64,000 nucleotides of DNA from Bryobacteraceae bacterium (GCA_023384675.1 JAHDVK010000010.1:155806-219805); one strand, 5' to 3'. Positions 17,642 through 27,470 are shown, numbered from the stretch's first letter. Numbers and translations are program-made. Notes: generated from the letters alone by a model not told the origin.

Positions 17642-20600
17642 TTACTGCTTTCGGAGGGCGGGAGATTTCGTCAGCTCCGACAGGGCGGCTCGCAGCGGGC
17701 CGAAATCGAGTGGTTTCAGCAGGAATCCGTCGGCGCCGGCTTCGAAGGCGCGCTGCCGGTCCTGCTCGCCTGCGTTCGCGGTAAGCACGATGATTGGAGT
17801 GTAACGGCCGGTGTGCCGCTCGGCGGCGCGGATTTGGCGCGTGGCCTCGAGGCCGTCGATGTCGGGCATCTGCAGGTCCATCAGGATCGCATCGAATTCG
17901 CCAGTTACGGCCTGTTCCACCGCATCGCGTCCGCCGTGGACGGGCGTCACCCGGCAGCCATATTTCTCCAGCAGGCGGGATGCGAGCCGGCTGCCGATGT
18001 CGTTGTCCTCCACGAGCAGGACGCGGGCGTTAACCTGGATTGCGGGTGGCTCCGGGCTGATCACCGGCGCGGGACTGGCCGCCGCGGCGCACACGCCCAG
18101 TTCCACCTCGAAAGCGAATGTGCTTCCCTGGCCCGGCACGCTCTCGACCCCGATCGAGCCTTGCATCGCCTCCACCAGCCGGCGGCAGATCGCCAGCCCC
18201 AAACCGGTACCGCCATAGCGGCGCGTGGTGGAGCCATCCGCCTGGCGGAATGGGTCGAAAATGGCATCCAGTTTGCCCGCCGGGATGCCGATCCCCGTGT
18301 CGATCACCTCAAAGCGGATGCGGGCCTTGCTCTCGTTCCGGCTGCTCAGGCTGGCCTGCAGGTGCACCTCGCCCTGGCTGGTGAATTTCAGCGCATTGGA
18401 GTGCAAATTCACCAGCACCTGCCGCAAGCGGTGCGGATCCCCAGTGACCAATTCGGGCACATCCGCCGCACGCCCAGCCGTCAGGCGCAGGCCCTTCTCG
18501 CGCGCCAGGATCTGAAACTGCCGGTGGACGCTCTGAATGAGTTCGGTCAGCGAGAACGGGATCCGCTCGAGCTCCACGCGCCCCGCGTCGAGTTTCGAAA
18601 AGTCCAGGATGTCGTTCAGGAGATGCAGCAGTGAGCGCGCCGAACTATCGACCGCCTCCAGATACTCGCGCTGTTCGGCGTCGAGCGGCGTGGCCAGTGC
18701 AAGCGAGGTCATCCCAATCACGCCGTTCATCGGCGTCCGGATCTCATGGCTGATATTCGCCAGAAACTCCTCGCGCAGCCGCGAAGCCATCCTTGCTTCT
18801 TCGAGGAGCAGTTCGATCTCACGCTTCTGATTCTCTACCTTCTGCCGCTGCTCATCGATCACGCGTGTCCGGGCGGCTACCGCTGCTTCCAACTGCCGCT
18901 GCCGGACCAAGTGGCGTTCGAACCTCTGCCGCCACACGAGGTAGATCGACAACCCGAAGGCCGAGAGCACCAGGCTCCAAAACCACCAACTGCTCCACCA
19001 CGGCCCCCGGATCTCGACGGGCAGCACGGCCGAAGCCGCGCTCCACGCGCTCCCCGGCAGCCGCGCCTGCACCTCGAGCTGATACTCGCCCGAGGCCAAA
19101 TCGCGCAGCACCAACTCGCGCTGGCGGGTGACAGTCCAATCCCGTGAGGAGCCCTTCAGGCGGTACCGGAACTCCACCTGCCGTTCAGCGGCGTATGCCG
19201 GCGTTGTGTAGCGGACCCGCAAATGCCGCTGCGCGAACGGCAATATCGCGGTCCCGCCCGGAGCTAGCAGTCCAAAGGCCGTTTCCACGGTCGTGAACAG
19301 CACGCGAGGCTCCGTCCGCACCTGCCGTAACGCCTGAGGCGGTTCGAAATGCGCCGCTCCCCGCGTCGTGCCGATCCAGATCCCGCCGTCCGGCTCGGCC
19401 AAAAACGCGTTCAATATCGTGTCCTGCCAGATCAACCCATCGCCCGTCGAAAAGTGATACAACTGCCCCGCGTCGTACACGTGCACTCCCGAATCGGTGC
19501 CGATCCAGATCTCCCCGCGCCGGCCTGCCTCGATGAAGCTGATGTTGTCTGAACTCAGCCCAGACTCCTTGTGGAAATGCTCGAACCGGGGCTTGCCGTC
19601 TCGTCCGAAAGTCACCCGGGACACCCCCATCACCGGACCGTAGCCAATCCACAGCGCGCCATCGCCGTCTTCAGCCAGGAACACCAGATTGGTGTATCGC
19701 AGGCCGTCGCGGTCAGTGAATTGCTTCCAGCCCTCGCCCTCCCGGCGCAGCAGCCCCTGCCGGCCCGCCGCCCACAATGTGCCATCGCGCGCCCGCATCA
19801 CCCGGTACACCACCGAATCGCCATAGTGGCTGGGAACTTCGATGCGCTCAAAGCGCCAGGGCCGCTGGCTTACCTGTGTCTGGTACAGACCGTCGCGCGT
19901 GGGCGCCCATAGGGTCCCATCCGCCTCCAGAGTGAGGCTCACAACCCGGTCATTGCCCAGACCATGTTCGCGGCCGAAGCGCTGGATCGCGGATGTCGCT
20001 GTGTCCAGCCGGGCCAGCCCGCCGGCGTGCGAACCAACCCAAAGCCCTCCGTATGCGTCGGCCACCATCGCGCGTACATCGTCGGCCGGCAGGCCGTCCC
20101 TTTGGCGCCAGGTCCGCCACTCCTCTGGATCCACGCTCAGGCGGTTCAGGCCCAGCGCTGTGCCGATCCACATCCGCCCGCCCGAATCCCGCGCCAGCGC
20201 GCTGACACTGTTGCTCGTCAGTCCCTCCGCAGTCGTCCAGCCGGTCCAGGCTCCGTTGCCAAGCTGTCGCGCCACGAAGTAACTCTCCAACCCCACCCAT
20301 AGGTTCCCCTCGCGGTCCCAGATCGCGTGCGCCACGCGATCGGCCGGTAGTCCCCGCCCTTCGTGAATCCGTTCCCAACTCCGGTCTTGGCGTTGGAGGA
20401 ACAGCCCTGCTTCGCACGGAACCACGATCCGTCCCGCCGGCGACACCACCAGCGCCGTCACCCCGTTCGGCGCCAGAAAATTCCCCTCCACCCGCTCGAA
20501 CCGCTTTGCTCCAAGCGGTAACCGGTAGAGAAGCTGGCTCGAACGCACCCAAAGCGTTCCCGCGCCATCTGTCGCCAGCGCATCCCATGTATCCTCCGGA

Positions 20601-21199
20601 AGCTCCAGGCCCTCCAGCCTTTGCAGACGCCCGTCCTGCAACTGGCAGACCTGGCTGCCGCAGCCCGCCCAAACGCGCCCTCTGTTGTCCACGTGCACCG
20701 AACGGACGAGCAGCCCGCCGGGCGCCGGAACTCGCCGTGGCGCGCCGCCGCCCTTGAGCGGCACTTCCACCAAGCCCGGCTCCGTCGCCAGGTAGAGGAA
20801 CTGGCTCGTTGAATCCAATGCCCCGGCCTGCCCCGCTCCGGAAAGGGTGGGTACCGGCACAGCCTCGAATCGTGTCCCCTTCCAACGCGCCAACCCCTCC
20901 CGCGTCGCCGCCCACAGCGTACCCTGCCGGTCCACGTGCAGCGCCCGCACGTGCGTTCCCGGAAGCCCTCGATCCGCCCCAAACGCCTCAAACCTTTCGC
21001 CGTCGTACCGGAAAAGACCATTGGCCGTCCCCACCCAGATCAGCCCGTCGGCGTCCTGCGCCAGCGCACGAGTGAACGGCGCAGACAGCCCGACCACCTC
21101 GTTGTAGTGACGGAAGGGTAGCCGCTGCGCCGGCAAGCCGCCCGCCAGCGCCAGCATCAGTCCTCCCAGAATGAAAGCTATATGCCGCACATCACGCAT
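17642..21199 (-). CDS. Hybrid sensor kinase with a two-component propeller sensor
   Basis: This 1185-residue protein has a signal peptide (1-24). Some 600 residues of two-component regulator propeller blades follow (repeats of the type G-x-(L/I)-W-(V/I)-G-T, for example DGLIWVGTANGLFRYD), then a Y_Y_Y domain (about 640-725), one membrane helix (about 735-755) and a coiled coil. HisKA holds H818 (NISHEIRTPMNG) and the HATPase ends in TGLGLAI. A C-terminal receiver has D1108 (ILMDLQMPD) and K1162. There is no DNA-binding domain, so it must relay phosphate to another protein. It is the last gene of a minus-strand unit with the FAH hydrolase and aminotransferase, suggesting a nutrient signal. Confidence 0.9.
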   Translation of the reverse strand: MRDVRHIAFILGGLMLALAGGLPAQRLPFRHYNEVVGLSAPFTRALAQDADGLIWVGTANGLFRYDGERFEAFGADRGLPGTHVRALHVDRQGTLWAATREGLARWKGTRFEAVPVPTLSGAGQAGALDSTSQFLYLATEPGLVEVPLKGGGAPRRVPAPGGLLVRSVHVDNRGRVWAGCGSQVCQLQDGRLQRLEGLELPEDTWDALATDGAGTLWVRSSQLLYRLPLGAKRFERVEGNFLAPNGVTALVVSPAGRIVVPCEAGLFLQRQDRSWERIHEGRGLPADRVAHAIWDREGNLWVGLESYFVARQLGNGAWTGWTTAEGLTSNSVSALARDSGGRMWIGTALGLNRLSVDPEEWRTWRQRDGLPADDVRAMVADAYGGLWVGSHAGGLARLDTATSAIQRFGREHGLGNDRVVSLTLEADGTLWAPTRDGLYQTQVSQRPWRFERIEVPSHYGDSVVYRVMRARDGTLWAAGRQGLLRREGEGWKQFTDRDGLRYTNLVFLAEDGDGALWIGYGPVMGVSRVTFGRDGKPRFEHFHKESGLSSDNISFIEAGRRGEIWIGTDSGVHVYDAGQLYHFSTGDGLIWQDTILNAFLAEPDGGIWIGTTRGAAHFEPPQALRQVRTEPRVLFTTVETAFGLLAPGGTAILPFAQRHLRVRYTTPAYAAERQVEFRYRLKGSSRDWTVTRQRELVLRDLASGEYQLEVQARLPGSAWSAASAVLPVEIRGPWWSSWWFWSLVLSAFGLSIYLVWRQRFERHLVRQRQLEAAVAARTRVIDEQRQKVENQKREIELLLEEARMASRLREEFLANISHEIRTPMNGVIGMTSLALATPLDAEQREYLEAVDSSARSLLHLLNDILDFSKLDAGRVELERIPFSLTELIQSVHRQFQILAREKGLRLTAGRAADVPELVTGDPHRLRQVLVNLHSNALKFTSQGEVHLQASLSSRNESKARIRFEVIDTGIGIPAGKLDAIFDPFRQADGSTTRRYGGTGLGLAICRRLVEAMQGSIGVESVPGQGSTFAFEVELGVCAAAASPAPVISPEPPAIQVNARVLLVEDNDIGSRLASRLLEKYGCRVTPVHGGRDAVEQAVTGEFDAILMDLQMPDIDGLEATRQIRAAERHTGRYTPIIVLTANAGEQDRQRAFEAGADGFLLKPLDFGPLRAALSELTKSPALRKQ

Positions 21200-21228
21200 C
21201 AGAAGTCCTCTCGGACTCTCTCTTCAAT

Positions 21229-22416
21229 TCATCGGCCAAACGGGGAGAAATCTGAAGACGGCTGCCAGATTCCCTCGATCAGGCCAGCCGCTTCCCGCGC
21301 CTCGTCCGGACGGCTCAGCAGACTTACGACCACGAAACCCTCCGTCTCGAAATCGAAGAAATGCCCAGGCTGGACCAGCACGCCCCTTCCCTCCAGCAGC
21401 CTGAGCGCGGGATCTCCGGCGGCGGTCCTCGGCCCCTCCAGCGCCAAGCTCCAGCCCCCCTCGACCGGGCGAGCCCGCACCGTTCCCCCCATTATGCCTT
21501 GAAACACGGCCAGCGTTTCCCGGCAACGTTCCAACACCGCCTCCCGCACCCTCGGCGCCAGCGCCAGCCACCGCGGCGCCGCATACTGCACCGGCGCGCT
21601 CACCGGCAAATAAGCATCCGCGATCCATTCCAGCCGCGCGCACGCCTCTCGTACCAGCCCCTCCGGACCCCCAACATGCATCCACCCCATCTTCATCTGC
21701 GGCAGCGCGGCGACCTTCGACAGCCCCGATAGCGTCATTACCAGAGCGTCAGCCTCCACTCCCAACGCCGAAACCGGTTGCGCGCCCTCCGCCAGGCGGT
21801 AGTCGAAAAACACCTCGTCCGACACCAGCGCAAGCCCTCTCTGCGACGCCAGTTCCGCCAGGTAAAGCCAGTCCTCCTCGTGGACATACGACCCCGTCGG
21901 GTTGTTGGGATTCACCAGCAGGATCGCCCGCGTGCGCGGTGTGATCTGCGCCTCCAACTCTGCCCGGTCAATCGCCCAATCCAGCTCCGGCAGCAACCGG
22001 TAACCGCGCACCTCCACGCCGTCCAACGCCCCCAGGCACTCAAACAACGGATAGGAGGGCCGCGGCGCCAGCACTTCATCGCCCGCATCGCACAACAGCT
22101 TGAAGACCCAGGAATAGGCCTCGCTCGTGCTCGCCGTCAGAAAGACCCGTCCCGGATCCGCGCAATACCCCTGCGCCGCGTGATGCATGGCCACGGCCTC
22201 GCGCGCCCCCAGCCAGCCCTGCGGCTCCGGTTCGTAACGCAGCGCCCGCGCATCGGTCAGCGCCTCCAGGATCTCCGCCTCCGGCAACGCGAGCCCGCAT
22301 CGCGTGGGATTCGTCACCGTCAGGTCCAGCACCGGCAGGCCCGCGCGCCGCCGCGCCGCCAGCGCCCGGGTCAATTCATTCGGCGCCAGGCTCGCTGGTG
22401 TCCGCTGCGAGAACAT
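21229..22416 (-). CDS. Class I/II PLP aminotransferase
   Basis: This 395-residue protein carries the fold-type I landmarks: TNPTRCGL near the N-terminus, the NPNNPTG loop (169-175), D200 in LALVSDEVFF, and the lysine that binds pyridoxal phosphate, K234, in TLSGLSKVAALPQMKMGW. It transfers amino groups in the cytoplasm. The substrate is unknown, although AlaT/AspC-like and ornithine-type enzymes share these motifs. It follows the FAH-family gene by 3 bp and precedes the hybrid kinase by 29 bp, so the three form one transcription unit. Confidence 0.87.
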   Translation of the reverse strand: MFSQRTPASLAPNELTRALAARRRAGLPVLDLTVTNPTRCGLALPEAEILEALTDARALRYEPEPQGWLGAREAVAMHHAAQGYCADPGRVFLTASTSEAYSWVFKLLCDAGDEVLAPRPSYPLFECLGALDGVEVRGYRLLPELDWAIDRAELEAQITPRTRAILLVNPNNPTGSYVHEEDWLYLAELASQRGLALVSDEVFFDYRLAEGAQPVSALGVEADALVMTLSGLSKVAALPQMKMGWMHVGGPEGLVREACARLEWIADAYLPVSAPVQYAAPRWLALAPRVREAVLERCRETLAVFQGIMGGTVRARPVEGGWSLALEGPRTAAGDPALRLLEGRGVLVQPGHFFDFETEGFVVVSLLSRPDEAREAAGLIEGIWQPSSDFSPFGR

Positions 22417-22419
22417 CGC

Positions 22420-23280
22420 TCACTCTTCGGCCACCACCGGATTCCGCAGCGTCCCCAGCCCCGTGATCGTCACTTCCATCTCATCGCCCGCACGCAGCCA
22501 CCGCGGAGGTTTACGCGCAAATCCCACCCCGCCCGGCGTGCCGGTCGAAATCACGTCGCCCGCCTCCAGCGTAACCACCGACGACAGATACTCAATCAAT
22601 TGCGGCACCCCAAAGATCAAATTCCGCGTGTTCGAACTCTGCAGCACTTCCCCATTGATTCGCATTTCAATGTCGAGGTTGTGCGGGTCGTCGATCTCAT
22701 CGGCCGTCGTCAGCCACGGACCCGCCGGCGCAAACGTGTCGAACGTCTTGCCCATCAGCCACTGCGACGTCGCCATCTGAAAATCGCGCGCCGACACGTC
22801 GTTCAGGCACATGTAGCCGAACACATGCCGGTGCCAATACTCCGCGGGAATATGACGCCCGCCCTTGCCGATCACCACCGCGAACTCCGCCTCGTAATCG
22901 GGCTTCTCCGTGTTGCGCGGCAGAATCACCGGCGCGCCCGGCCCCGTCACCGCCGAACTGAACTTGCTGAAGATTGTCGGCGTCGCCGGAATCTCCGCCT
23001 TCGATTCCTCGGCGTGGTCCCGGTAGTTCAGCCCCACGCAAATCAACTTCGGCGGCCGCGGGATCGGCGCCAGCAGCACCGCGCTTTCCAGCGCCACCGA
23101 AACCGACGGGTTCGCCGCGCGCAAGTACGCCTCGATCGCCGCGCGCGCCGTCCAGCCGCCGCGAATCACGCTCAACAGATCCTTGAATCCCGCCGGCTCC
23201 AGCGAAAATACACGTTGGTCCGGAGTAATCACGCCCGCCTGCGCCGGAGCGCCGGGCACGCAGAATGTGGCCAGTCTCAT
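22420..23280 (-). CDS. Fumarylacetoacetate hydrolase family protein
   Basis: This 286-residue protein has the FAH catalytic layout: LICVGLNYRDHAEES, then the metal-binding ligands in the EAEFAVVIGKGGRHIP region (Glu) and GYMCLNDVSARDFQ (Asp), and the closing VISTGTPGGVGFARKPPRWL. The family hydrolyses or isomerises acyl-pyruvates, often the last steps of aromatic or sugar-acid breakdown. The gene is divergent from an SDR dehydrogenase (64 bp) and upstream of an aminotransferase, together suggesting a small catabolic unit for a sugar acid or amino acid. The exact substrate cannot be told. Confidence 0.87.
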   Translation of the reverse strand: MRLATFCVPGAPAQAGVITPDQRVFSLEPAGFKDLLSVIRGGWTARAAIEAYLRAANPSVSVALESAVLLAPIPRPPKLICVGLNYRDHAEESKAEIPATPTIFSKFSSAVTGPGAPVILPRNTEKPDYEAEFAVVIGKGGRHIPAEYWHRHVFGYMCLNDVSARDFQMATSQWLMGKTFDTFAPAGPWLTTADEIDDPHNLDIEMRINGEVLQSSNTRNLIFGVPQLIEYLSSVVTLEAGDVISTGTPGGVGFARKPPRWLRAGDEMEVTITGLGTLRNPVVAEE

Positions 23281-23344
23281 CGCAATCCTTCCTCGGCCGG
23301 GGCGCCTTCCCGCCCGCTTGCCTACTTCACTCTAGACTAGAAGA

Positions 23345-24124
23345 ATGCAACTTTCCCTGGAGCACTTGTTCTCGCTGCGCGGCAAGGTGGCCGTGATTCT
23401 GGGGGGGACCAGCGGGATCGGACAGGCCATCGCCCAAGGCTATGTCGCCGCCGGCGCCACCGTGGTCGCCTCCTCGCGCGACCAAAAGAAGGTGGACGCC
23501 ACCGCCGACGAAATCGAAGAAGCCGGCGGACGTACCCTCCGCGTCACCTCCGACGTGCAGGACCGCGAAAGCCTGGAACAGCTCTGCGCCGAGACCGTCC
23601 GCGCCTTCGAACGCGTCGACATCCTCGTCGTCACTTCCGGCATCCTCCAGAAAAAGCCCACCGCCGATCTTACCGACGCCGAGTTCGAACGAGTCATCGA
23701 CTGCAACCTGAACGGCACCTTCCGCGCCAATCAGGTCTTTGGCCGCCAGATGATCCACCAGGAGGGCGGCGCGATCATCAACACCTGCTCCATGACCACC
23801 TTCGTCAGCTTCAACGAAGTCGCCGCCTACGCCAGTTCCAAGGCCGGCGTCGCCATGCTCACCAAGACCCTCGCCTGCGAGTGGGCCAAACACAACATCC
23901 GCGTGAACGCCATCGCCCCGGGCGTCTTCCGCACCCCCCTCAACGCCCACGTCATCGACCTCCCCGAACGCTCCGGCCCCATCCTCGGCCGCACCCCCAT
24001 GGGCCGCGTCGGCAACGTCGATGAACTCATGGGCGCCGCCGTCTACCTCGGCAGCGACTCCGCCAGCTTCGTCACCGGCATCATCCTCCCCGTCGACGGC
24101 GGATTCCTCGCGAAGGGGATTTAA
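23345..24124 (+). CDS. Short-chain dehydrogenase/reductase
   Basis: This 259-residue protein has the nucleotide-binding motif VILGGTSGIGQAIA (about 18-31), the catalytic serine region NTCSMTT, the YASSK catalytic pair, and the end motif FVTGIILPVDGGFLAKGI. The start region (LSLEHLFSLRGKVAVILGG) resembles gluconate 5-dehydrogenase and KduD-type sugar-acid dehydrogenases, although many SDRs look alike. It reads divergently from the FAH-family gene, so the two are probably expressed together. GC-rich codons match the neighbours. Confidence 0.87.
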   Translation: MQLSLEHLFSLRGKVAVILGGTSGIGQAIAQGYVAAGATVVASSRDQKKVDATADEIEEAGGRTLRVTSDVQDRESLEQLCAETVRAFERVDILVVTSGILQKKPTADLTDAEFERVIDCNLNGTFRANQVFGRQMIHQEGGAIINTCSMTTFVSFNEVAAYASSKAGVAMLTKTLACEWAKHNIRVNAIAPGVFRTPLNAHVIDLPERSGPILGRTPMGRVGNVDELMGAAVYLGSDSASFVTGIILPVDGGFLAKGI

Positions 24125-24222
24125 CCGGCGGGCTCGCGCCCCCACGCCGTTCAAAAGGGCTTCCGGCCGGCCGGGGCGAATATCCAAGCTTCCCGCAATC
24201 GTTACAGGTCGCCCGTTCAGGC

Positions 24223-25815
24223 TCAGCGCTTCGCCACCCAGATGGGGCTGCTCCAGGCGAGTTCCCCGTTGGCCTGCACGACGCGCACATAGTACCAGTT
24301 GACTTCCGTGCCGGCGTCTTCGTCTTCGAAGGTGAAGCGGGTTTCGTAATTCCCGGCGAAAACCAGGCGGTGCAGCATCGCGCTTTCCCAGGGAAACTTG
24401 TCTGTGAAGAGCATCTCGTTCGAATCGGCGAGTTGCGCGAGCGACTGGGTGAGCGAGCAGGATTTAGGCTTGGTGCAGACGGCGCGAATGCGGGTTTGCG
24501 GCGTGCCCTGGACGCGCAGCACGATGGCTTTCTGCGAGTAGTCGTCCACCTGCTGCCGGAGCGCGGTGTAGCTCTTCACATGGACATGGCTTTCGGAGCG
24601 GCTCAGCACCTGATCGCGCCGGAACTCATCGAGCGGACCGGTGACGAAGCAGGTCTGGAAAGAGTCGATGCGTCCGCCCTCGACTTCGAGGCGGAAGTCC
24701 CAGTCGGCTGTGCCGCCCCAGCCGAGAGCCGGCCAAGGGCCCCAGCCGTATTCGAAGCGGACGGTGACGGGACGGGACCAGCGGTCCGCCCCCGGCAGCC
24801 GGTCCATGGGGAAATCGCGATAAACGACGCGGTTGTTCTTGAGGATTTCCACGCGTTCGATCTCGTCCCAGCCGCGGGCGTGGATCTCGAGGGATCTGCG
24901 CTGGGTGTAGGGGAGTTCCTGGCCCATGATGTGGCCGTTGAGGAAGAAGTCGAGGTCGATGCGGTCGCCGGTGACGGCGTAGCAGCGCCGCTGGCGGAGG
25001 GCGTCGAAGAGGGCTTCGCGGGTGAGGCTGGCGGCTTTGATGGCGGCGAGTCCTTCACGGTAGGCGCCGGGGTAGCCGAGGTGGTCGTCGGTGCTGGCGA
25101 TCACGCCGAAGCGGAGGCCCTGCGCCAGGTAGTGCTGCAGGGTGTGGCGCGTCCAGCGGCCGCCCTCGGTGTGCCGTTTGTAGGGATGAGGCGCGCGGTC
25201 GTGCTCGGCGCAACCCCATTCGGAGTGGATCTCGAGGACCGGAGAGACGCGCGGATCGACGCTGGCCGCTGCGATGCCGCGGTGGCCGAGCCGGTTGGCA
25301 GGGTGATGGGGAATCAGCAGACATCCGCGGCGCAGGGCGAACTCCTGAAGGTCTTTCAGGCCGGGAATGAGCTCGTAATCGCCCTTCAGGTCGGGAAACA
25401 GGAGGTGGTAATCGCCCTCAGCCGCGCCATGGCGTTCGTAGGCGAGCATGGTGACGAACTTTCCCGGATCGTCGAAGCGGCGCGCATGGGCCACTACTTC
25501 GGGCCAGTTCGCTTTCGCGACGTGGAATCCGTTCTTCCACTTGGTCTCGATGCGCCCGTCGTATTCTCCGACGTCGGGCCAGTAGGAATGGGGGGTGAAG
25601 GCGTAGAAATCCAGGTGGTTTCTGGCGATTTCGAAGCTGCGCGTCAGGGTGCCCTGCGCATACCCCACCTGGTTGTGATTGTGCAGGTCGCCGAAGTAGT
25701 TCCGGTAGGCGGGCCGGGGAGCGGGTCCGGCGGCATTTGTCTGGGCGGAGGCGACGGCACGCGCGGTGAGTGCGGCGCCCCCGGTCTGCAGAAGTTGACG
25801 GCGAGATGTATTCAT
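24223..25815 (-). CDS. Tat-exported DUF3604/PHP-domain protein
   Basis: This 530-residue protein starts at ATG 25813-25815 with a twin-arginine-like leader (NTSRRQLLQTGGAALTARAVA). The PHP-type metal site begins at RNYFGDLHNHNQVGYAQG, and further ligands appear in the HHPANRLGHRG, LEIHSEWGCAEHD and GVIASTDDHLGYPG segments. The last 150 residues are beta-rich. DUF3604 proteins are predicted metal-dependent phosphoesterases or hydrolases with few characterised members. It lies downstream of the serine hydrolase gene on the same strand. Confidence 0.8.
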   Translation of the reverse strand: MNTSRRQLLQTGGAALTARAVASAQTNAAGPAPRPAYRNYFGDLHNHNQVGYAQGTLTRSFEIARNHLDFYAFTPHSYWPDVGEYDGRIETKWKNGFHVAKANWPEVVAHARRFDDPGKFVTMLAYERHGAAEGDYHLLFPDLKGDYELIPGLKDLQEFALRRGCLLIPHHPANRLGHRGIAAASVDPRVSPVLEIHSEWGCAEHDRAPHPYKRHTEGGRWTRHTLQHYLAQGLRFGVIASTDDHLGYPGAYREGLAAIKAASLTREALFDALRQRRCYAVTGDRIDLDFFLNGHIMGQELPYTQRRSLEIHARGWDEIERVEILKNNRVVYRDFPMDRLPGADRWSRPVTVRFEYGWGPWPALGWGGTADWDFRLEVEGGRIDSFQTCFVTGPLDEFRRDQVLSRSESHVHVKSYTALRQQVDDYSQKAIVLRVQGTPQTRIRAVCTKPKSCSLTQSLAQLADSNEMLFTDKFPWESAMLHRLVFAGNYETRFTFEDEDAGTEVNWYYVRVVQANGELAWSSPIWVAKR

Positions 25816-25853
25816 GTGCTGGTCCTGTCCCGCGGCGGTTGGTGTCGAGCATA

Positions 25854-25997
25854 TCAGACCGCATTGGACCGGCACGGCGAGCGGGCCTGCCGCGACGCCA
25901 GACCTTTCAAGCGCGCCCAGATCCTCTCGATGGTCTCCACGTCCGGCGCGATCAGCACTGGCGCCTTCCGTTGCAGGAAAAGGCGCCACCTCCGCAC
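25854..25997 (-). CDS. Candidate very small protein between two hydrolase genes
   Basis: A 47-codon frame starts at GTG 25995-25997, 9 bp after the stop of the serine hydrolase, and ends 38 bp before the DUF3604 start. The translation reads like a real helical peptide (FLQRKAPVLIAPDVETIERI, then WARLKGLASRQ), with a balanced charge pattern. There is no clear ribosome-binding site, so translational coupling would be needed. No family is recognised. It could instead be the tail of a decayed gene. Confidence 0.3.
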   Translation of the reverse strand: MRRWRLFLQRKAPVLIAPDVETIERIWARLKGLASRQARSPCRSNAV

Positions 25998-26006
25998 GCC
26001 GTCCGC

Positions 26007-27470
26007 TTACGGCCGCAGCATGATTTCTGCAATCCGCTGTCCGAAAAATTGCGCGAACGGCGGGTCGAAATTCGACAACACGACCACCACCAACTCGAGG
26101 TCGGGGATCGCCCTCAACACCGCGTTCATCCCCGGCGCACCGCCTGAGTGGCCGATCGACCGCCGTCCTGCGATCTCCATCTCCTCGAACCCGTAGGCAT
26201 ACTTTGCTCCAGGCCCCATCGGGATCGCCACTTTGCCTTCAGTGAGCAGCGCCGTGTGCTTCGCATCCAGCAGTTGCTGGCCTGCGAGCGCCCGCGCAAA
26301 GCGATGCAGGTCGCCCACCGTGGAATACCCGCCGCCCGCCGGACCACCCCGGGGCGGCAAGGTGCCTTTATTGCTCAGCGTTGGGGGTTCGGAGTGGAAT
26401 ACATCCTGTGTGTTGAACCGCGTCAGGCCATCGGCGAGGCCTTCCACCTCTTCATCCGCGCGGTTGTTGCCTGTCGCCTTCATCCCCGCCGCGTCAAACA
26501 CGTATTTCTGAACATAGTCGTAATAGGACAACCCAGACACCCGCTCAATCACGATGCCCGCCACATGCATGCCGGCGTTCGAGTACGCCCATCTTTCACC
26601 CGGCGCGAAGCGCAGCGGTTTATCGGCAAAAAAGGGCAAGTAGTCCTCCAGCTTCCGGATCGAATCCTTCTTCCGGTCAAACTCGGGACCGAAGTAGTCG
26701 CCCAACCCGGAGGTATGCGTCAGCAGGTGGTGCATAGTGATCTTCCTGGCGAGAGCCTGGTTCGGATAGTCGGGCAGATACGTCGCAATCGGCTCGTCCA
26801 GCTTCAGTTTTCCACTCTGCGCCAGTTGCAGCGCCGCAGTCGCCGTGAACATTTTTGGCATCGACCCGAGGTGGAACTTCGTCTTCGGCGTGTTCACGGT
26901 TGGTGGATCGAGTCTCGCCAGACCTGCCGCCGTCTCAAGCAGCACCTTTTCGCCTCTCGCGATCAGCACCACGCCCGAGAACTTGTTTTCTAGTGCCGCC
27001 CTTTCCACTGCCTTCCGCACCAGCGCCAGCCTCTCAGCCTCCGTCGCCGCGGTTCCTTTGAGCAGGTCTTCGACATAGGGCCGCACGGCCGGCATCGTGC
27101 CCCAGCCCGTGATCCGGTGCGGCGCGTCCTTGGCCACCCCCAGCCGCATCATGAGTTTTCCATTCACCTGCCGCGCCTTCAGCAGCGCCTCCGCCTCGTG
27201 GGGCCCGCGCTCTTGCAGACTTTCAATCTCCACGCCGCCGCTCTGACGCCCGATCGCGCGAATCTGCTTTGCGATGGAGGCTGGCGAAGTCTCCCGGAAA
27301 TGCCCGGCGTCGAAGTGCTCCTCGACAAATCGTGCGGCGGCCTCGTCACTCTCCATCGCCGCCAGCATCGCGCGCAGCTTCGTTGCGGCCGGGTTGGGCG
27401 TCTGCGCCGCCAGCCAGGGCGCCATCAATGCCGCCAGAAGAATCCAGGTCCTGGTTTGTATGTGCTTCAT
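26007..27470 (-). CDS. Exported serine hydrolase of the beta-lactamase/penicillin-binding class C type
   Basis: This 487-residue protein starts at ATG 27468-27470 (GAGG 9 bp upstream) with a signal peptide (MKHIQTRTWILLAALMAPWLAA). Residues 25-140 form an N-terminal domain of a type often seen before these enzymes. The catalytic domain has S203-M-P-K206 in the SxxK motif, Y296-S-N298 in the YxN motif, and a third motif H-S-G-G near residue 440. Family members include class C beta-lactamases, D-amino-acid peptidases and esterases. The context does not decide which. It is divergent from a LysR regulator, which probably controls it. Confidence 0.87.
   Translation of the reverse strand: MKHIQTRTWILLAALMAPWLAAQTPNPAATKLRAMLAAMESDEAAARFVEEHFDAGHFRETSPASIAKQIRAIGRQSGGVEIESLQERGPHEAEALLKARQVNGKLMMRLGVAKDAPHRITGWGTMPAVRPYVEDLLKGTAATEAERLALVRKAVERAALENKFSGVVLIARGEKVLLETAAGLARLDPPTVNTPKTKFHLGSMPKMFTATAALQLAQSGKLKLDEPIATYLPDYPNQALARKITMHHLLTHTSGLGDYFGPEFDRKKDSIRKLEDYLPFFADKPLRFAPGERWAYSNAGMHVAGIVIERVSGLSYYDYVQKYVFDAAGMKATGNNRADEEVEGLADGLTRFNTQDVFHSEPPTLSNKGTLPPRGGPAGGGYSTVGDLHRFARALAGQQLLDAKHTALLTEGKVAIPMGPGAKYAYGFEEMEIAGRRSIGHSGGAPGMNAVLRAIPDLELVVVVLSNFDPPFAQFFGQRIAEIMLRP

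Noticed and set aside
21778..23340. 520-codon plus-strand frame across the aminotransferase and FAH genes
   Set aside because: Arginine- and histidine-rich shadow with no motif.
24370..26196. 608-codon plus-strand frame across the DUF3604 and small-frame region
   Set aside because: It crosses two minus-strand genes and has no domain match; shadow of GC-rich codons.
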